A stretch of DNA of 8,264 nt, taken from positions 1 to 8,264 of the forward strand of contig JADQBV010000306.1 of assembly GCA_016278415.1 (NCBI GenBank). Reading direction: 5' to 3'. The stretch comes from Halanaerobiales bacterium. GTDB lineage: Bacteria > Bacillota_F > Halanaerobiia > Halanaerobiales > DTU029. The notes beneath the pieces are model-generated. The model saw only the letters and a list, made by a program, of their open reading frames with translations, did no database searches and was not told the DNA's origin. How positions within the stretch are numbered: position 1 is the stretch's first letter; every line of letters begins with the position of its first letter. A program made the translations under genes and the position numbers. Positions 6,084-8,264 of the stretch are shown piece by piece.

Positions 6084-6098
6084 CTATACCTATATAAT
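6070..6098 (+). promoter_or_regulatory. Consensus sigma-A promoter of the SsuBCA-like operon
   Basis: TTGACA (6070-6075), a 17-nt spacer and TATAAT (6093-6098) match the consensus exactly, giving a start near 6105 and a leader of about 54 nt before the ATG at 6159. Confidence 0.88.
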
Positions 6099-6107
6099 TT
6101 AAATTAT
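6094..6107 (+). promoter_or_regulatory. Palindrome over the -10 and transcription start (possible operator)
   Basis: ATAATTTAAATTAT is a perfect 14-bp palindrome covering the -10 box to the predicted start, where a repressor could bind. It is pure A/T in an A/T-rich region, so chance is possible. Confidence 0.35.
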
Positions 6108-6158
6108 GTTAAATATATTAATTCCGATATGTTTACTATGCTTTAGGAGGTTGTTTAT

Positions 6159-6950
6159 ATGAGTTTTCTTACAATTAATCAAATAAATAAATATTATCCA
6201 CAAAAAGACGGACACTTACTAGAAGTACTTAATGATATTAATTTGGAAATAAAAGAAAAAGAATTCATTACATTTATAGGTCCCTCAGGCTGTGGTAAAT
6301 CAACATTACTTAATATATTAGCAGGATTGGTAAAAGCAGACTCTGGTAAAGTATCGCTTAATAACAAATTGATTACTACTCCAGGTAATGATAGGGTCAT
6401 GGTATTTCAGGAAGCAGCCCTCTTCCCTTGGATGACTGTAATCGATAATGTTATGTTCGGATTAAAAGCAAAAAACATGGATAAGAAAGAGGCTTATGAT
6501 AAGGCCTTAGAACAATTAAGGGCTGTTCATCTAGCAGATTTCAAAGACTCATATCCACACCAATTATCTGGAGGGATGAAACAAAGGGTAGCAATAGCCA
6601 GATCGTTAGTAATAGAACCTAAAATATTGTTGATGGATGAACCGTTTGCAGCCCTTGACGATCAAACCCGTTTGGTACTCCATAAAGAGTTAATGAATCT
6701 TTGGTTAGATCTTAAAAAGACAATTGTATTTGTAACACATAATATCAGAGAAGCCGTAAAGTTATCAGATAGAGTTATAGTATTTGGAACTAACCCAGGT
6801 AGAATAATAGAAAAAATCTCTATAGATTTACCACGTCCGCGTGCCAGGGAAAGTAAAGAATTAATCACAAAAGAAAATTATATACTAGATTTACTGGAGA
6901 AAGAAGTCAGTTTTAAAGGTGGTAATCAAAATGAAAAAATTATGGCGTAG
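6159..6950 (+). CDS. SsuB/NrtD/TauB-family ABC transporter ATP-binding protein
   Basis: This 263-residue importer ATPase starts at ATG 6159, eight bases after AGGAGG. Walker A GPSGCGKS is at 41-48, Q-loop Gln84 (VFQEAALFPWMTV, typical of the SsuB/TauB/NrtD branch), signature LSGGM at 136-140 followed by KQR, Walker B LLMDEP at 157-162 (catalytic Glu161), and switch His194. The tail after NPGRI (212-216) also follows this branch. It is the first gene of a three-gene operon and overlaps the permease start by 20 bp. The family imports nitrate, sulfonates, taurine and some vitamin precursors, and the ATPase alone does not reveal the substrate. Confidence 0.9.
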   Translation: MSFLTINQINKYYPQKDGHLLEVLNDINLEIKEKEFITFIGPSGCGKSTLLNILAGLVKADSGKVSLNNKLITTPGNDRVMVFQEAALFPWMTVIDNVMFGLKAKNMDKKEAYDKALEQLRAVHLADFKDSYPHQLSGGMKQRVAIARSLVIEPKILLMDEPFAALDDQTRLVLHKELMNLWLDLKKTIVFVTHNIREAVKLSDRVIVFGTNPGRIIEKISIDLPRPRARESKELITKENYILDLLEKEVSFKGGNQNEKIMA

Positions 6951-7689
6951 AGGACTTTTTATAATATCTCTCCTGCTTATATGGCAGGTCTTATACTCCC
7001 TTAAAATATGGCCAAATTTTCTCTTCCCATCTCCCATGATGGTAGGAAATACTTTAATAGAAGGCTTTACTGATGGTTCTTTTATTATTGCTATGGCAGC
7101 CAGTTTTAAAAGACTCCTTATCGGGTACTCATTATCAATTGTTTTTGGTACATTATTAGGAGTGTTAATAGCAAGTAACAAAATTATAGAAGATACTATT
7201 GGCCCATTTATTCTAGCCTTACAGAGTATTCCAAGTGTTGTTTGGTTACCACTCGCTTTACTATGGTTTTCTCTTGGTGAAGCCGCTATAATTTTTGTTG
7301 TAGTTTTAGGAGGAACATGGAATATGGTTATTAACTCAAGTACTGGGATTAAAAATGTTCAACCTGTCTTAATTAGAGCTGCAAAAACCATGGGTGTCAA
7401 AGGCATTCAATTATTTTGGAAAGTTATATTACCTGCTTCTGTACCCCATTTGATTACTGGTATGCGCTTATCCTGGGCCTTTTCCTGGAGGGCATTGATG
7501 GCTGGTGAACTGATTGGTACAGGAACTGGTCTTGGCCAGATACTAATGTGGGGTCGCGATATGGGAAATATGAGTCTCGTAATAAGTATAATTATACTTA
7601 TAGGTACATTTGGTTATCTGACTGATAACCTGTTATTTAAGAAATTTGAAGATAGGGTTTTAACTAGATGGGGATTAGATAATGAATAG
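6931..7689 (+). CDS. SsuC/NrtB/TauC-family ABC transporter permease
   Basis: This integral membrane permease is 252 residues from ATG 6931 (AAAGGTGG eight bases upstream). A GTG at 6919 is in frame but lies within that Shine-Dalgarno, so ATG is preferred. Hydrophobic segments lie near 9-24, 60-81, 90-112, 116-134, 175-195 and 213-231, giving about six spans as expected for BPD_transp_1. The EAA loop that contacts the ATPase is RAAKTMGVKG at 149-158, followed by ILPASVP at 166-172. FPSP (32-35) is typical of the N-terminal part of this subfamily. It overlaps the ATPase gene, implying coupled translation, and would form a homodimeric channel. Length is normal. Confidence 0.9.
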   Translation: MKKLWRRGLFIISLLLIWQVLYSLKIWPNFLFPSPMMVGNTLIEGFTDGSFIIAMAASFKRLLIGYSLSIVFGTLLGVLIASNKIIEDTIGPFILALQSIPSVVWLPLALLWFSLGEAAIIFVVVLGGTWNMVINSSTGIKNVQPVLIRAAKTMGVKGIQLFWKVILPASVPHLITGMRLSWAFSWRALMAGELIGTGTGLGQILMWGRDMGNMSLVISIIILIGTFGYLTDNLLFKKFEDRVLTRWGLDNE

Positions 7690-7725
7690 ATTTTAATTTA
7701 TACCTAAACCTATGGAAGTAGACTT

Positions 7726-7777
7726 TTAAAAATTAAATGTAGATTAATTTTTAAGCCAAAAATCTACTAAGGCTTAA
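7726..7777 (+). other. Interlocking inverted repeats in the leader of the binding-protein gene
   Basis: Three perfect inverted repeats overlap: A, 7726-7736 with 7744-7754 (11 bp, all A/T); B, GTAGATT 7739-7745 with AATCTAC 7761-7767; C, TTAAGCC 7751-7757 with GGCTTAA 7771-7777. B and C interleave in the order needed for an H-type pseudoknot (linkers of 5, 3 and 3 nt), while A excludes both. They lie 24 nt before GGAGGAG of the next gene. No U-run follows, so this does not look like a terminator. I do not recognise a known riboswitch. Confidence 0.45.
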
Positions 7778-7815
7778 TATAATATACATAAATAAAATTT
7801 GGAGGAGATAATAAG

Positions 7816-8264
7816 ATGAACTATATTAAGAGAACAAGATCAATTATTCTAATTATTTTTATTGCACTATCAGTATTTACAATTCAAAATGTTAAAGCAG
7901 ACAGTGAAATTACAGAAATAAACATTGGGTATTTTCCTAATATAACCCATGCCCCAGCTATTGTAGGTATTAGTGAGAATATATTTACAGATACATTGAA
8001 CGGTATTAAAATCAACACACGAATTTTTCCTAATGGTTCACTATTTATGGATGCCTTAAATACCGGTCAGATTGACTTAGGTTATGTTGGTCCAGGCCCT
8101 GCTATTAATCGCTTTTTACAAGGTGCCAAAGTTACTGCTTTAGCAAGTGCTAGTACTGGTGGTACGGTACTTGTCACAAGAAGTGATCTTAATTATAATT
8201 CAGTAAAAGACCTTGAAGGTAAAGTTGTCGCAACAGCAGCATTGGGTTGTACTCATGACCTACT
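7816..8264 (+). CDS. SsuA/TauA/NrtA-type substrate-binding protein, 3' end cut by window edge
   Basis: The frame starts at ATG 7816 with GGAGGAG eight bases upstream and is open for 149 codons to the window edge. Residues 1-28 are a signal peptide (Lys/Arg start, hydrophobic 10-22, VKA cleavage site before Asp29). No lipobox cysteine is seen. The mature part has the family hallmarks INIGYFPNITHAPAIVG (35-51), a DALNTGQIDLGYVGPGPAIN segment (79-98) and LASASTGGTVLVTRSDL (109-125). This is the NMT1/SBP_bac_11 fold of sulfonate, taurine and nitrate binding proteins. It is the third gene of the operon, 126 bp after the permease. The ligand cannot be read from the half that is present; a sulfonate or similar small anion is a reasonable guess. 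Confidence 0.88.
   Translation, partial: MNYIKRTRSIILIIFIALSVFTIQNVKADSEITEINIGYFPNITHAPAIVGISENIFTDTLNGIKINTRIFPNGSLFMDALNTGQIDLGYVGPGPAINRFLQGAKVTALASASTGGTVLVTRSDLNYNSVKDLEGKVVATAALGCTHDL

Noticed and set aside
6891..7181. Minus-strand open frame across the transporter ATPase/permease junction
   Set aside because: A shadow frame of two clear genes, without a ribosome binding site.
7778..7783. TATAAT as an internal promoter of the binding-protein gene
   Set aside because: No -35-like hexamer lies 16-18 nt upstream (the sequence there is GCCAAA).
1..8264. CRISPR arrays, tRNA/rRNA genes, insertion sequences
   Set aside because: No regularly spaced repeats, transposase motifs, terminal inverted repeats or recognisable structural RNA genes were seen.

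Overview
The window is AT-rich bacterial DNA with strong AGGAGG-type ribosome binding sites, consensus sigma-A promoters and protein sequences of low-GC, probably anaerobic Firmicutes type (Clostridia or Halanaerobiales-like). That placement is an inference from composition and protein style, and no taxonomic marker gene is present. Minus-strand genes occupy about 1-5840 and plus-strand genes run from about 6070 to the right edge.

Left part (1-632, minus): the N-terminal 180 codons of a membrane methyltransferase of the ICMT/PEMT family, with its own promoter. A 16-bp pseudo-palindrome lies just downstream of that promoter. It is nearly the same as one downstream of the csoR promoter 5.2 kb away.

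674-4614 (minus): a complete ferric-iron ABC transporter operon in the order binding protein (fbpA/futA type), fused double permease (fbpB), ATPase (fbpC). It is driven by a perfect TTGACA-17-TATAAT promoter with a 7-1-7 Fur-type box just after the predicted transcription start. A 36-bp perfect palindrome sits between the binding protein and permease genes, and a strong hairpin closes the operon.

4790-5835 (minus): a small redox/metal-response cluster. It contains a CsoR-family repressor with the Cu(I) ligand set Cys36/His61/Cys65 plus Tyr35 and Glu81, its own promoter, operator and terminator. Next come a 90-residue glutaredoxin-like protein with a CSDC motif and the C-terminal remnant of a DUF302 protein.

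5898-6083 (minus): a MarR-family helix-turn-helix remnant broken at both ends. Its 5' edge is overlapped by the outward-facing promoter of the next operon.

6070-8264 (plus): an SsuBCA/NrtDCB/TauBCA-type importer (ATPase, permease, then the first 149 codons of the binding protein). A perfect promoter drives it, and an unusual set of interlocking inverted repeats lies just before the binding protein gene.

The most notable point is the shared promoter-operator module, which predicts that the CsoR repressor controls both itself and the ICMT-family methyltransferase. The second is the potential pseudoknot or switching leader before the last gene.
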